Assembly: GCA_900473045.1 (NCBI GenBank)
Contig: UCKS01000017.1
Location: 219,324-283,323 of the forward strand
Direction of reading: 5' to 3'
DNA from: Hyphomicrobiales bacterium
GTDB lineage: Bacteria > Pseudomonadota > Alphaproteobacteria > Rhizobiales > Rhizobiaceae
DNA: 64,000 bases
Shown: piece by piece, positions 1 through 8,421 of the stretch
Numbering within the stretch: position 1 is the stretch's first letter
How the letters are laid out: each line of letters starts with the position of its first letter
The notes under the pieces: generated by a model
What the model saw: the letters and a program-made list of their open reading frames with translations, nothing else
What the model was told of the DNA's origin: nothing
Database searches by the model: none
Position numbers and translations under genes: made by a program

Positions 1-823
1 TTGGCGTCGAGGACATCGTTGTCATCTCGATCGGGTCCTGCGGCGCGGCGAAACGCTCCAGTGCCCGCTCCTTGAGTGGATTGAATACGACAATCGGCAC
101 GCCACGGCGCGAGGCCTCATGTAATGTCGTCATCATACGCGGATGATTGGTACCGGGATTGTGGCCGAACGAAAAGATGGCGTCGCAATTGTCGAAGTCC
201 TCCAGCGTGACCGTGCCCTTTCCGACGCCGATCGACAGGGGCAGGCCGACGCTGGTGGCCTCATGGCACATGTTGGAACAGTCAGGAAAATTGTTGGTAC
301 CATAGGCGCGTACAAACAGCTGGAACAGGAATGCCGCCTCGTTCGAGGCCCTGCCGGAGGTGTAGAATTCCGCCATATCAGGGCTGGGCAGGCTGTTCAG
401 TCCTGAGGCAATACGGGCGAATGCGGCGTCCCATTCGATCGGCACATAGCGGTCGCTCGCCTGATCGTAGATCAATGGATGTGTCAGGCGGCCTTGGTCT
501 TCAAGCTTGTGGTCGGTCCACTGCCAGAGGTCGGTGACGGTATGAGCGGCGAAGAAATCTGGGCCGACGCGCTTGGCCGTGGATACCCAGGTGATCGCCT
601 TGGCGCCGTTCTCGCAGAATTCGAAAGAACTGGTGTGCTTGGGGTCGGGCCAGGCGCAACCGGGGCAATCGAAGCCGTCGGGCTGGTTGGCTTTCAACAA
701 TGTCGCCGCGCCCTCGGCGATGATCTGCTGGTGCGCCAGCGTTTTCGCAACGGCCTTGAGCGCACCCCATCCGCCTGCCGGTGCGGTGTAGCTCTCGATC
801 CCATCCGGACGCTTCTCGCTCAT
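1..823 (-). CDS. YdeP/FdhF-type molybdopterin oxidoreductase, partial
   Basis: The first 274 residues of a formate-dehydrogenase-like molybdopterin enzyme; the gene runs off the left edge, so its C-terminus is missing. The start is the ATG at 821-823. The visible part closely resembles the N-terminus of E. coli YdeP: GGWGALK (18-24), [10 protein letters not shown] (51-60), [14 protein letters not shown], then [17 protein letters not shown] with Cys187 where FdhF proteins carry the Mo-ligating Cys/Sec, and [11 protein letters not shown] (220-230). Unlike classical FdhF it lacks an N-terminal 4Fe-4S ferredoxin-like cysteine set. YdeP is linked to acid resistance in E. coli; the real substrate of this family is uncertain. 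The gene is divergent from an MFS transporter, and a dyad motif lies 53 bases upstream of its start. Family assignment is firm; activity is unknown. Confidence 0.9.
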   Translation of the reverse strand, partial: MSEKRPDGIESYTAPAGGWGALKAVAKTLAHQQIIAEGAATLLKANQPDGFDCPGCAWPDPKHTSSFEFCENGAKAITWVSTAKRVGPDFFAAHTVTDLWQWTDHKLEDQGRLTHPLIYDQASDRYVPIEWDAAFARIASGLNSLPSPDMAEFYTSGRASNEAAFLFQLFVRAYGTNNFPDCSNMCHEATSVGLPLSIGVGKGTVTLEDFDNCDAIFSFGHNPGTNHPRMMTTLHEASRRGVPIVVFNPLKERALERFAAPQDPIEMTTMSSTP

Positions 824-876
824 CACACTCTCCCTTTAGCATGCTTCCGCAACTCTAACATCGGACGGATCTATGA

Positions 877-900
877 GAACCTAGACCCATGTATAGGTTC
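877..900. promoter_or_regulatory. Dyad site 1, GAACCTA-N10-TAGGTTC
   Basis: A perfect 7-bp inverted repeat with a 10-base spacer lies between the divergent YdeP-like gene and the MFS gene. Nearly the same element occurs at 8315-8338 and, more degenerate, at 5922-5945. The geometry fits a dimeric regulator. Assignment to the FixJ-like regulator at 5952-6593 is inference. Confidence 0.55.
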
Positions 901-978
901 GGGTAGACGTCCATTGAATGTGCCTGAAACGCCATTCGCCATACCTTGACCCGATCACGTTGGCGATGGAGCAGGGTC

Positions 979-2202
979 ATGAAAAAAACAGAACAGATGC
1001 AGGTCGGGGTGGCGAGCCCCGCCCACAATGATGGGATCGGACAAGTCGCGCTGCTGGCCATGGCCGTTGCGGGCGGGATTGCTGTTGCAAACATCTATTA
1101 CAATCAGCCGATGCTCGGCCTCATCGAGGCGGATTTCAGCCAGCAGTCGATCACCGGCATGGTGCCCACGGCAACGCAGCTCGGCTATGCATTGGGGCTC
1201 TTTCTGCTGCTGCCACTCGGCGACCTCGTTAACCGCCGTCGCATGATCATCGGTCAATTCGTCGTACTGGCAGCCGCCCTCGCACTCGCAGCACTGGCGC
1301 CGACTGCATGGATGCTTGTTGCCGCTTCGATTATCGTTGGAGCCTGCTCGACGGTGGCCCAGCAGATTGTCCCCGTTGCCGCATCGCTGGCAGCGCCGGA
1401 AAAGCGTGGCGCTACAATCGGCACGGTCATGGCAGGCGTGCTGTCAGGTATATTGTTCAGCCGCACCCTGTCGGGCTTCGTCGGCGAACATGCGGGCTGG
1501 CGGGAGATGTTCTGGATTGGAGTGCCGCTGGCGCTGCTTGCCGCAGGTCTCATGTTCGCGGTCCTGCCGCATCATAGGCCGACATCGACTTTACGCTATC
1601 ATCAGGCGATCCGGTCGCTCGGTCAGCTCTGGAAACGTCACCCAGCCTTGCGGGCTGCGACGATCATCCAGGCATTCCTGTTTGCATCGTTCACAGCCTT
1701 CTGGACTATTTTGGCCCTCTATCTCGCAGGGCCAAAATTCCAGCTTGGAGCGGATGTCGCAGGTCTTTTTGGGATCGTCGGTGCTGTGGGCATATTCGCA
1801 GCACCCCTGGCCGGCCGCGTCGCCGACACGAGGGGACCTCACTTCGTCGTCTGGATGGGCGCGGGCCTGACGATTGTCGCCTGGCTGATCTTCGGCGTCT
1901 GGGCATCGATCGTGTCGCTGGTTATCGGCGTGATTGTGCTCGATTTCGGGATACAGAGCGCCCTGATTTCCAATCAGCACATCATCTACGCGCTCGACGC
2001 CGATGCACGCAGCCGTCTCAATACGGTGTTTATGACAGGTATGTTCCTAGGAGGCGCCGTGGGTTCGGCAATGGCGACATTTGCCTGGGGGCAGGGTGGG
2101 TGGCTCTTCGTCAGCCTGCTCGGCGCCGCACTTGGCATCGCAGCCTTCGCGGTAAAGATCATTCATCATCGCCGGCCTTCGCCGACGGTTATCGGGCACT
2201 GA
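979..2202 (+). CDS. MFS transporter (drug/sugar efflux type)
   Basis: A 407-residue integral membrane protein with about 12 hydrophobic segments, the usual length for a 12-TM major facilitator. Near the N-terminus it has ANIYYNQPMLGLI, a signature of one bacterial efflux-type MFS subgroup, followed by the loop 2-3 motif GDLVNRRRMI. An upstream TTG at 946 is also in frame, but the ATG at 979 has GGAG just before it and is preferred. The gene diverges from the YdeP-like oxidoreductase and ends 10 bases before the flavin monooxygenase, so the two probably form one transcript. The substrate cannot be inferred. Confidence 0.88.
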   Translation: MKKTEQMQVGVASPAHNDGIGQVALLAMAVAGGIAVANIYYNQPMLGLIEADFSQQSITGMVPTATQLGYALGLFLLLPLGDLVNRRRMIIGQFVVLAAALALAALAPTAWMLVAASIIVGACSTVAQQIVPVAASLAAPEKRGATIGTVMAGVLSGILFSRTLSGFVGEHAGWREMFWIGVPLALLAAGLMFAVLPHHRPTSTLRYHQAIRSLGQLWKRHPALRAATIIQAFLFASFTAFWTILALYLAGPKFQLGADVAGLFGIVGAVGIFAAPLAGRVADTRGPHFVVWMGAGLTIVAWLIFGVWASIVSLVIGVIVLDFGIQSALISNQHIIYALDADARSRLNTVFMTGMFLGGAVGSAMATFAWGQGGWLFVSLLGAALGIAAFAVKIIHHRRPSPTVIGH

Positions 2203-2212
2203 GGGCGGGACA

Positions 2213-3328
2213 ATGAAACAGCTTCGGATCAGGATCGTCGGCGGTTCACTCGCCGGTCTCTTCGCCGGCAACATGTTACAGCAGGCGGGTCACGATGTTC
2301 GCATCTACGAGCGATCGAGGGACGGTCTTGCCTGCCGGGGCGCGGGCCTGGTCGGTCAGAGCGATCTGTTGCACATCCTCCGACTGATAGGATGCGAGCA
2401 TGTGGCGCGAGTCGGCGTCGTTGCCAAGGAACGCATCTATCTCAATCAGGACGGCAATATCGCCCAGGCTGTGAACATGCCCCAGACCCAGATATCCTGG
2501 GATGTCCTGTTCGAAACCGTCGCATCGCGTATCGCCCCCGAAACCTATTTCCTGGACCGGGACGTCGTCGATGTGCTGGACGGCGAGAACGGTGCGGAAC
2601 TGGTTTTTGGTGATGGCACGCGCGAGACAGCCGATCTGGTGATCGGGGCCGATGGCCTCGGTTCCGTAGTGCGTGGTGCGGTCAATCCAAAGGACAATCA
2701 GAATCGTTATTCCGGCTATGTCGCCTGGCGCGGGTTGATCCCGGAGGCGAGCCTTCCGACGGCCGCTGCGCTGCTGCTCGACCGGTTTGCTTTCTATGTC
2801 CGGCCGGGCGTCCATGCGCTCGGCTATCTGGTCCCAGGTTCCAAGGGTGAGATGGATATTGGCAGCCGCCGCTACAACTGGGTCTGGTACCGCAAAGTGC
2901 TGCCAAGTGAACTTGCTGGCACCTTCACTAATCTCGATCATCGGACGTATGCTTTCTCGCTGCCGCGTGGCGGTTTGTCGAACGAGCGACTGCAGGCCTT
3001 GCACACTGACGCTGCGCAGATGCTGCCGCCGCAATTCGCGCTGGCGGTCGAGGCCGAGCCAAGTCCGTCTATCCAGGGCATATTCGCCTACGAAGCCCCA
3101 CGTATGATCGGCCGGTCGATCGTGCTGATCGGTGATGCCGCCTTCGTCGCGCGGCCGCACACTGCGATGGGCGTGTCGAAAGCGGCCGGCGATGTTATGG
3201 CCTTGAGCAACTACCTCGCGTTCGAGACTGATCTTCGCACTGCCCTCCGGCAATTCGAGGCTGAGCGCATCTCCGTTGGCCGGGAAATCGTCGCTTATGG
3301 TCGGCAGCTCGGTGCATCGGCAATTTGA
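2213..3328 (+). CDS. FAD-dependent aromatic-type monooxygenase (class A)
   Basis: A 371-residue flavoprotein of the p-hydroxybenzoate-hydroxylase fold. The N-terminal dinucleotide motif IVGGSLAG (8-15), the DG motif VIGADGLGSVVR around residue 147, and the second FAD motif VLIGDAAFVARPH near residue 305 are all present. Such enzymes use NAD(P)H and oxygen to hydroxylate small, often aromatic, substrates. The first glycine motif reads GGSLAG rather than GxGxAG, which is common in the 2,6-dihydroxypyridine hydroxylase-like branch. It follows the MFS gene by 10 bases, suggesting joint use, for example modification and export or uptake of one compound. The substrate is unknown. Confidence 0.85.
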   Translation: MKQLRIRIVGGSLAGLFAGNMLQQAGHDVRIYERSRDGLACRGAGLVGQSDLLHILRLIGCEHVARVGVVAKERIYLNQDGNIAQAVNMPQTQISWDVLFETVASRIAPETYFLDRDVVDVLDGENGAELVFGDGTRETADLVIGADGLGSVVRGAVNPKDNQNRYSGYVAWRGLIPEASLPTAAALLLDRFAFYVRPGVHALGYLVPGSKGEMDIGSRRYNWVWYRKVLPSELAGTFTNLDHRTYAFSLPRGGLSNERLQALHTDAAQMLPPQFALAVEAEPSPSIQGIFAYEAPRMIGRSIVLIGDAAFVARPHTAMGVSKAAGDVMALSNYLAFETDLRTALRQFEAERISVGREIVAYGRQLGASAI

Positions 3329-3367
3329 GCGTCGATCGATCGTCTATCACGTTTATGAATGAAATTT

Positions 3368-3398
3368 CGACCCGCCGGCATCAGCCAGCGGGTCGTTT
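3368..3398. terminator. Bidirectional hairpin between convergent genes
   Basis: An 8-bp perfect stem, CGACCCGC (3368-3375) and GCGGGTCG (3388-3395), is followed by TTTGATTT on the plus strand and by AAATTTC on the minus strand. It sits between the 3' ends of the monooxygenase and the convergent flavoprotein gene and can serve both. Confidence 0.7.
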
Positions 3399-3419
3399 GA
3401 TTTGAGATGTCCGATTGCG

Positions 3420-5093
3420 TCAGCGCGGGATCTTCATCAGGCTGAGTGCAGCGTGGATCTGGGAGACAACGGCGGCACCTTCCCCGACTGCGGCCGCGAC
3501 CCGCTTGGTCGATCCGGCCCGGACGTCGCCGATGGCAAAGACGTTCGGCAAGCTGGTCTCCAGCGGAAGAGGCTTGCGGGTGAAGCTGCAAAGCGCGTCG
3601 AAAGATTGTCCGGTGATGATGAAGCCTTTGTCATCGGTATGGACGCGGTCGCTGATCCAGCTGGCATTCGGATCGGCTCCGATGAAGAGAAAGAGATGAT
3701 GAAGCGACAGCTGTCGCTCGCTGCCATCCAGCCGATTGCGCAGGGTGGCGGATTTCAGGCCGCCCGTGGGATCGCCTTCGATCGCATCCACTTCGCAGCG
3801 CATGTGCAGTTCGACATTGGGGAAAGCCTTGATGCGGTCGATCAGATATTGCGACATCGTCTCTTCGAGCGCCCGCCGGACGACGAGATGCAGTTTCTTG
3901 ACCTGAGGTGCCAGAAAAGCGATGGCCTGGCCGGCTGAATTGCCGCCGCCAACCAAGGCGATCTCTTCGCCTGCACAGAGTTTCGCTTCTATTGGAGAAG
4001 CCCAATAGGAGACGCCATTGCCCTCGAAGCTCTCGATGTTGGCTATATCCGGGCGCCGGTAGTGCGCACCGGAGGCAATGACGACCGTGCGCGACGTCAC
4101 GGCCTTTCCACCTGCGAGCTCCAGCGTCAGCACACCGGTATCGCGCTCGGGCGCAATCAGGCTGTTGACCGAGACTGGCAGGACCATTTCGGCGCCGAAT
4201 TTAAGTGCCTGATTATAGGCGCGCCCGGCCAGTGCCTGGCCGGATATGCCTGTCGGGAAGCCAAGATAGTTTTCGATGCGTGAGGAAGCGCCTGCCTGCC
4301 CTCCCACCGAACGTTCGTCGATGACGACGACATCGAGCCCTTCGGAGGCGGCATATACGGCTGTGGCGAGGCCAGCCGGCCCGGCGCCAACGACGGCAAC
4401 GTCATAAAGCTTGCCGGGCTTAAGTTCCGGAGTCATGCCGAGGCATGCCGCTGCTTCCGCGTCGGTCGGGTTCTTCAGTACCGTTCCATTGGGGCAGACC
4501 ATCAATGGCAGTTCGGATGCGAGGATGCCCAAGCGTTCGATCAGGGCACGGCCTTCGCCTTCGGTGGCGGAATCGAGCACGAGATAGGGAAAGGCGCTGC
4601 GGGCAAGAAACCCTTGCAAACGCGAAAGTGCGGCATTGCCGGTGGCGCCGATCAGAACCGAGCCCGCGCCGGCATCAATCAGCCCAACCCGACGCAGGAT
4701 GAAGGCGCGCATGATAATCTCGCCGACATCTGCCGAACCGATCACCAGGGCGCGAAGATGGGCTGCATCGAACGCAACCGCGGTGCAGCCGTTGGAGCCG
4801 GCCCGCGCGCCGGCCAGTGTCGGACGGCCCGAAAGTTGATTGACCTCGCCTGACAACTGACCGACACCATGGGTGGTGATCGGCGCCTCATGCGTCAGGC
4901 CTTCATGCCGGAAAACGTCCATCGATCCTTCAAGCACCAGCCAGGCAGGTGCTGCGTGATCGCCGACCTTGTAGACAAATTCGCCTGCTTCAAAATGCTG
5001 CGGCTCGCCACTGGCAAAACGTTTGGCCGTCTCGACCTGACGAGGGCTCAGCACCGGAAACATCTGGTGCTGTCTTGCGCTGAGGTCCGCCAT
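3420..5093 (-). CDS. Cyclic-nucleotide-domain / thioredoxin-reductase-like flavoprotein
   Basis: A 557-residue three-part protein. Residues about 15-130 form a Crp-type cyclic-nucleotide-binding fold, about 145-215 look like a glutaredoxin/thioredoxin-like segment, and 230 to the end are a thioredoxin-reductase flavoprotein with FAD motif GAGPAG (236-241) and NAD(P) motif GGGNSAG (382-388). Where real thioredoxin reductases carry the redox CxxC, this protein has YWAS (363-366), so it cannot use that dithiol. The ATG at 5091-5093 is preceded by AGGAG and is chosen over an in-frame TTG at 5123. It is the last gene of the histidine kinase operon and follows the ZnF-UBP gene by 56 bases. The redox partner is unknown. 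Confidence 0.85.
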   Translation of the reverse strand: MADLSARQHQMFPVLSPRQVETAKRFASGEPQHFEAGEFVYKVGDHAAPAWLVLEGSMDVFRHEGLTHEAPITTHGVGQLSGEVNQLSGRPTLAGARAGSNGCTAVAFDAAHLRALVIGSADVGEIIMRAFILRRVGLIDAGAGSVLIGATGNAALSRLQGFLARSAFPYLVLDSATEGEGRALIERLGILASELPLMVCPNGTVLKNPTDAEAAACLGMTPELKPGKLYDVAVVGAGPAGLATAVYAASEGLDVVVIDERSVGGQAGASSRIENYLGFPTGISGQALAGRAYNQALKFGAEMVLPVSVNSLIAPERDTGVLTLELAGGKAVTSRTVVIASGAHYRRPDIANIESFEGNGVSYWASPIEAKLCAGEEIALVGGGNSAGQAIAFLAPQVKKLHLVVRRALEETMSQYLIDRIKAFPNVELHMRCEVDAIEGDPTGGLKSATLRNRLDGSERQLSLHHLFLFIGADPNASWISDRVHTDDKGFIITGQSFDALCSFTRKPLPLETSLPNVFAIGDVRAGSTKRVAAAVGEGAAVVSQIHAALSLMKIPR

Positions 5094-5149
5094 CAATTTT
5101 TCTCCTGGCCTGGAACGTGTCAATAACGGAATTGCCGGTTCGAGATGGT

Positions 5150-5455
5150 TTAGTAATAGCGAGGTATTGGTCCGCGCTGCGGGGTCTGGTCCGGTAATTC
5201 GACCATGGTCTCGTCAACGAAACACCATCCCCAGCCTTCCGGCGGATCGTAACCTTCTATGATCGGATGCTGTGTGGCATGAAAATGTGCCGTGGCGTGG
5301 CGACCGGGGGATTGATCGCAGCAGCCGACATGGCCACACTCGCGGCAGAGCCTCAGGTGAAACCAGGCCTGTCCTGTTTCGAGGCACTCCTCACAGCCGA
5401 GGGTTTTCGGCCGAACAGTCTGAATCGTCGATGTGTGCGAACAACCGTGCGACAT
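5150..5455 (-). CDS. UBP-type zinc finger protein
   Basis: A 101-residue protein that is almost entirely one ZnF-UBP domain. The zinc-ligand pattern is visible: CSH near the N-terminus, CEEC (21-24), LCRECGHVGCCD (36-47), then HATAHFHATQHP. The C-terminal WGWCFVDE is typical of bacterial members. In eukaryotes this domain binds the free C-terminus of ubiquitin; bacteria have no ubiquitin, so the ligand here is unknown. Bacterial copies are often next to thioredoxin-reductase-like flavoproteins, as here, so a shared redox or ligand-sensing role is plausible but unproven. It lies 33 bases after the lone receiver gene. Confidence 0.85.
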   Translation of the reverse strand: MSHGCSHTSTIQTVRPKTLGCEECLETGQAWFHLRLCRECGHVGCCDQSPGRHATAHFHATQHPIIEGYDPPEGWGWCFVDETMVELPDQTPQRGPIPRYY

Positions 5456-5488
5456 GGATTTCTTACCCCTTGTTGACGTCAGATATTT

Positions 5489-5860
5489 TCACTGTTTCAA
5501 CGCCTGTTCCAGACACTGTACCAATTGGTCAAAATTCACCGGCTTGCCGAGAAAAGCAAATGCTCCGCCAGTCATCGCCGCCGCCCTTGTTTTGTCGTCG
5601 CTGTAGGACGTCATGAAGATCATTGGTGGCTTCAGCGCATCTTGTTCGTTCAGCACAGCCTGCAGCTCGAGCCCCGTGAGACCAGGCATCTTGACGTCCA
5701 CGAGCATGCAATCGATCGAGGCGAGTTCCTGCGCAGCAAGATACTCCTCCGCGGATGTGAACAGCCGGCTGTGATAGCCGCAGGACAAAATGAGATCGTC
5801 AAGCGCTTCGCGGATCGATCGATCATCATCGACGATGGCTATGACTGGTGTTTTGTGCAA
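5489..5860 (-). CDS. Single-domain response regulator (receiver only)
   Basis: A 123-residue FixJ-family receiver with no output domain. The acidic pocket (Asp11/Asp12), phosphorylation site Asp55 in LVDVKMPG, Thr84 in FMTS and Lys106 in LGKP are all present, so it should be phosphorylatable. Proteins like this act through protein contacts or as phosphate sinks. It lies 91 bases after the FixJ-like regulator gene, a gap that contains dyad site 2, so it may have its own promoter as well as read-through from the kinase. Confidence 0.9.
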   Translation of the reverse strand: MHKTPVIAIVDDDRSIREALDDLILSCGYHSRLFTSAEEYLAAQELASIDCMLVDVKMPGLTGLELQAVLNEQDALKPPMIFMTSYSDDKTRAAAMTGGAFAFLGKPVNFDQLVQCLEQALKQ

Positions 5861-5921
5861 TTTCTTTGGCCTTGCCGTGTTGGATCAACAACCCGGTATA
5901 TGCGCCTTCGAGACCGGTCCT

Positions 5922-5945
5922 TGTACCATACAAGGGTCTAGGTTT
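5922..5945. promoter_or_regulatory. Dyad site 2, upstream of the lone receiver
   Basis: Read on the minus strand, AACCTAGACCCTTGTATGG (5926-5944) matches 17 of 19 positions of site 1 (878-896). One arm (TAGGTTT) is well kept and the opposite arm is weak. It lies 65 bases upstream of the receiver gene, inside the only sizeable gap of the operon, which suggests an internal regulated promoter. Confidence 0.45.
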
Positions 5946-5951
5946 TTGCTC

Positions 5952-6593
5952 TCACAGACCAAGCAGCTCGGCCTTCCGGACCAGATCGGCGACCGAGCGC
6001 GCGTCCATCTTGCGCATGACATTGCCGCGATGCAGTTTGACCGTGATTTCGCTGATGCCAAGGTTGAAGGCGATCTGCTTGTTCATCAGGCCTTGGACGA
6101 CAGCCGCCATTACCTCGTGTTCGCGACGTGTTAATGTCTTGGCGAGTTCGGAAACGGCGCCATTTGCAGCAGACTGTTGGCGCAGGTCCCGATCTTTCTG
6201 GAAAGCTACAGCGACAGCATCGAGGATATCCTGATCCCGGAACGGTTTTGCCAGGAAATCCACCGCGCCGGCTTTCATTGCCCGCACGGTCATCGGTATG
6301 TCGCCATGGCCGGTCATGAAGATGATCGGCATCTGGTTACCGAGTTTTTCCAGATGTAGTTGGAAGTCGAGACCATTGGCGCCGGGTAGCCGCACGTCGA
6401 GCAGAATGCAGCCCGGTCGTTTGAGATCGGCCTTGTCCAGCAGGTCATGCGCGCTCTCGAAGGCCTTTGCTTCCGTTCGGACCGACAGAAAGAGATCGAT
6501 AAGCGCCTCGCGGATCGAGGGATCGTCATCCACGATGTAAACGACAGGCGTATCGTTGTTCGTGGTTTTGGCGGATTTTCTGGCATCATTCAT
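5952..6593 (-). CDS. FixJ-like response regulator, LuxR-type output
   Basis: A 213-residue DNA-binding regulator: receiver domain (about 15-130) with Asp66 in LLDVRLPG, Thr94 in FMTGHGD and Lys116 in LAKPF, a linker, and a LuxR/FixJ helix-turn-helix (about 152-205) with LTRREHEVM and NKQIAFNLGISEITVKLHR. Length and domain order match FixJ/NodW/NwsB proteins. Its start overlaps the end of the histidine kinase gene by 8 bases, which makes the kinase its likely partner. It is the best candidate to bind the repeated dyad at 877-900, 5922-5945 and 8315-8338; that link is inference. Confidence 0.93.
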   Translation of the reverse strand: MNDARKSAKTTNNDTPVVYIVDDDPSIREALIDLFLSVRTEAKAFESAHDLLDKADLKRPGCILLDVRLPGANGLDFQLHLEKLGNQMPIIFMTGHGDIPMTVRAMKAGAVDFLAKPFRDQDILDAVAVAFQKDRDLRQQSAANGAVSELAKTLTRREHEVMAAVVQGLMNKQIAFNLGISEITVKLHRGNVMRKMDARSVADLVRKAELLGL

Positions 6594-8163
6594 GGACTGC
6601 CTCCATCGGCACGATCATTTCGAACAACGCCCCGCCTCCTGGATGATTGCTGGCGGTTAGTGAGCCACCACGGGCTTCCAGCATGCTGCGGCAAATGGCA
6701 AGGCCCATGCCGAGACCTGTCTTTTTGGTGGTGCAGAATGGTTTAAACAGATTTTTGAGGACTTCCGGACTAAGCCCCGGGCCAGTGTCAAGAACACCGA
6801 CCCGAATGCCCTGGCCGCCAGCCGGTTCGATCGTTACCGAGATCCGTCGAAGCTCTTCCGGCGTCGCGGCCATGGCCTGAATAGCGTTGGTGAATAGGTT
6901 GATCAGCACCTGCTGCAGCTCGATGCGGATAGCAGTGACATTGGTGATCGCAGGAGCCTCGCTCGTCTCGAATGTAATCCTATTCTTGGAAAGCTCGCTC
7001 TGCATCAAAGCCTGTGTCTCGTTGACGAGATTGGCCAGTGACATGGCCTCAAGGACCGGTGCGCGCTCGCTCAACATCGACCGCGTGCTCCGGATAATGT
7101 CGCTGGCGCGTTGGCTGTCGCGCGCGATCCGCTCGGCCGACCGGGAGACCGCAGCCAGATCCGGCGGATCACGGTCAAGCCAGCGCTGAAGGGTTTGGGC
7201 ATTGACGACAATTGCACCGAGTGGCTGGTTGAGTTCGTGCGCTAGCGATGCAGACAGGGCGCCGACGGTAGCTGCGCGTGAGGCAAGCGCCAGCTCCGCC
7301 TGCGCCTCGAACAACGCCTTCTGAGCAAGTTCCCGCTCAGTGATATCGAACATGCCGACAATGACGCGGTTGAAATTGCTAACGTCCACCGGAAAGCCGA
7401 CCGTCAGCAAAACCAGCTTGGTGGTGCCGTCACTGGTGATGATCGTGCCCTTGCCCTCGAAATAGCTTTGATTGTCGAAGATCGCCACCATGAGGTCGAG
7501 AAAGGTCTCGTCATCGTGCGCGATGTAGCGGCGCATTGAACCGGCATTCTGCGCACTGACATTTCCGAGAACCTCCAACGCAGCCGCATTGGCGGCAACT
7601 GTCGGGATGCGCGCGATGCAATCGGCAATGAAGTCCGGGTTGTCCCGCGCATAGGCACGCAGATCGACAACACCCTGCGACTTCAATCTCATCAACGACG
7701 CGCGCACCTCAGAATAATCACGCTCCCAAAGGGCGACACGGCTCTGTTCGAAAATTGTGCGATATCGTTCTTCGCTGCTCTGCAAAGCAGCATTGAATTT
7801 TATAAGGTCAAGACGCGCACGGTGGTTTCGGATGATCAGCGCACAAGTGATCGATATTGCAGCGACGGCAACAGTCAGGCGCAATATTGCCGCCAGGTCG
7901 GCGTCGGTGCCGTGGGCCGCGGCATAGGAGAGTATTGAGAGAACGATACAGACCGCCGTCATCAGCAGCGTTCCCCTTTCCGTCAGCGTTTCCGCCGACA
8001 GAAGCAGCGTGATGACATAGAGCGTGGCAAGCGCACTGTGGATGTCGGTGAACGTATCGAGATAGAAGACTGTCGTTGCAAGAGCAAACGCGAACGAAAG
8101 AATGCCGATTTCGTAGCGTGCCGATAGTCGTCGTTTCGGGTTCACAAGCACAAGCGAAGGCAT
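6586..8163 (-). CDS. Membrane PAS sensor histidine kinase (FixL/NwsA-like)
   Basis: A 525-residue kinase. Four hydrophobic segments lie within residues 18-111, followed by two PAS-like regions (about 125-275), the phospho-acceptor H309 in SLAHELNQPLGA, and the ATPase boxes: N box INLFTNAIQAM, G1 DTGPGLS and G2 GLGMGLAI. The ELNQPLGA H-box variant is typical of FixL/DctB-like kinases that pair with FixJ-type regulators. No heme-PAS signature was recognised, so the signal is not clear; the short periplasmic loops suggest sensing in the membrane or cytosol. It is the first gene of the five-gene minus-strand operon ending at 3420. Confidence 0.9.
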   Translation of the reverse strand: MPSLVLVNPKRRLSARYEIGILSFAFALATTVFYLDTFTDIHSALATLYVITLLLSAETLTERGTLLMTAVCIVLSILSYAAAHGTDADLAAILRLTVAVAAISITCALIIRNHRARLDLIKFNAALQSSEERYRTIFEQSRVALWERDYSEVRASLMRLKSQGVVDLRAYARDNPDFIADCIARIPTVAANAAALEVLGNVSAQNAGSMRRYIAHDDETFLDLMVAIFDNQSYFEGKGTIITSDGTTKLVLLTVGFPVDVSNFNRVIVGMFDITERELAQKALFEAQAELALASRAATVGALSASLAHELNQPLGAIVVNAQTLQRWLDRDPPDLAAVSRSAERIARDSQRASDIIRSTRSMLSERAPVLEAMSLANLVNETQALMQSELSKNRITFETSEAPAITNVTAIRIELQQVLINLFTNAIQAMAATPEELRRISVTIEPAGGQGIRVGVLDTGPGLSPEVLKNLFKPFCTTKKTGLGMGLAICRSMLEARGGSLTASNHPGGGALFEMIVPMEAVHE

Positions 8164-8314
8164 CCCGGTTCTCGTGGTGATGTCGATTGCCTCATCAAGC
8201 CATCCCGGTTGGCAAAACGCAAACGCAAAATCGGCTTTTCCCGTGCAAACTCAGACCGATAGGTTGGCCGTCGCAGTAGCGTTAGGGAGGGCGTTTTTAG
8301 ATGCCCAAATTTCC

Positions 8315-8338
8315 GAAACTATACGGAGGTGTAGGTTC
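8315..8338. promoter_or_regulatory. Dyad site 3, GAAACTA-N10-TAGGTTC
   Basis: This has the same architecture as site 1: one arm is identical, the other differs at one base, and the spacer is again 10. It lies 84 bases upstream of the dps ATG and 152 bases from the divergent kinase start, so it could control dps, the kinase operon, or both. Confidence 0.55.
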
Positions 8339-8421
8339 GACTAGCCAAGCATTGGATAGCATCGTGTCGTCCGCCGAAATAAAAAATCCTCATTAGCCCA
8401 CACAATCCAAAGGAGACCATC

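Noticed and set aside
2276..3253. 325-codon minus-strand frame
   Set aside because: Complementary to the FAD monooxygenase, whose three flavin motifs are intact on the plus strand.
3420..5123. Reading the flavoprotein as an ordinary thioredoxin reductase
   Set aside because: The redox CxxC is replaced by YWAS, and extra N-terminal domains are present.
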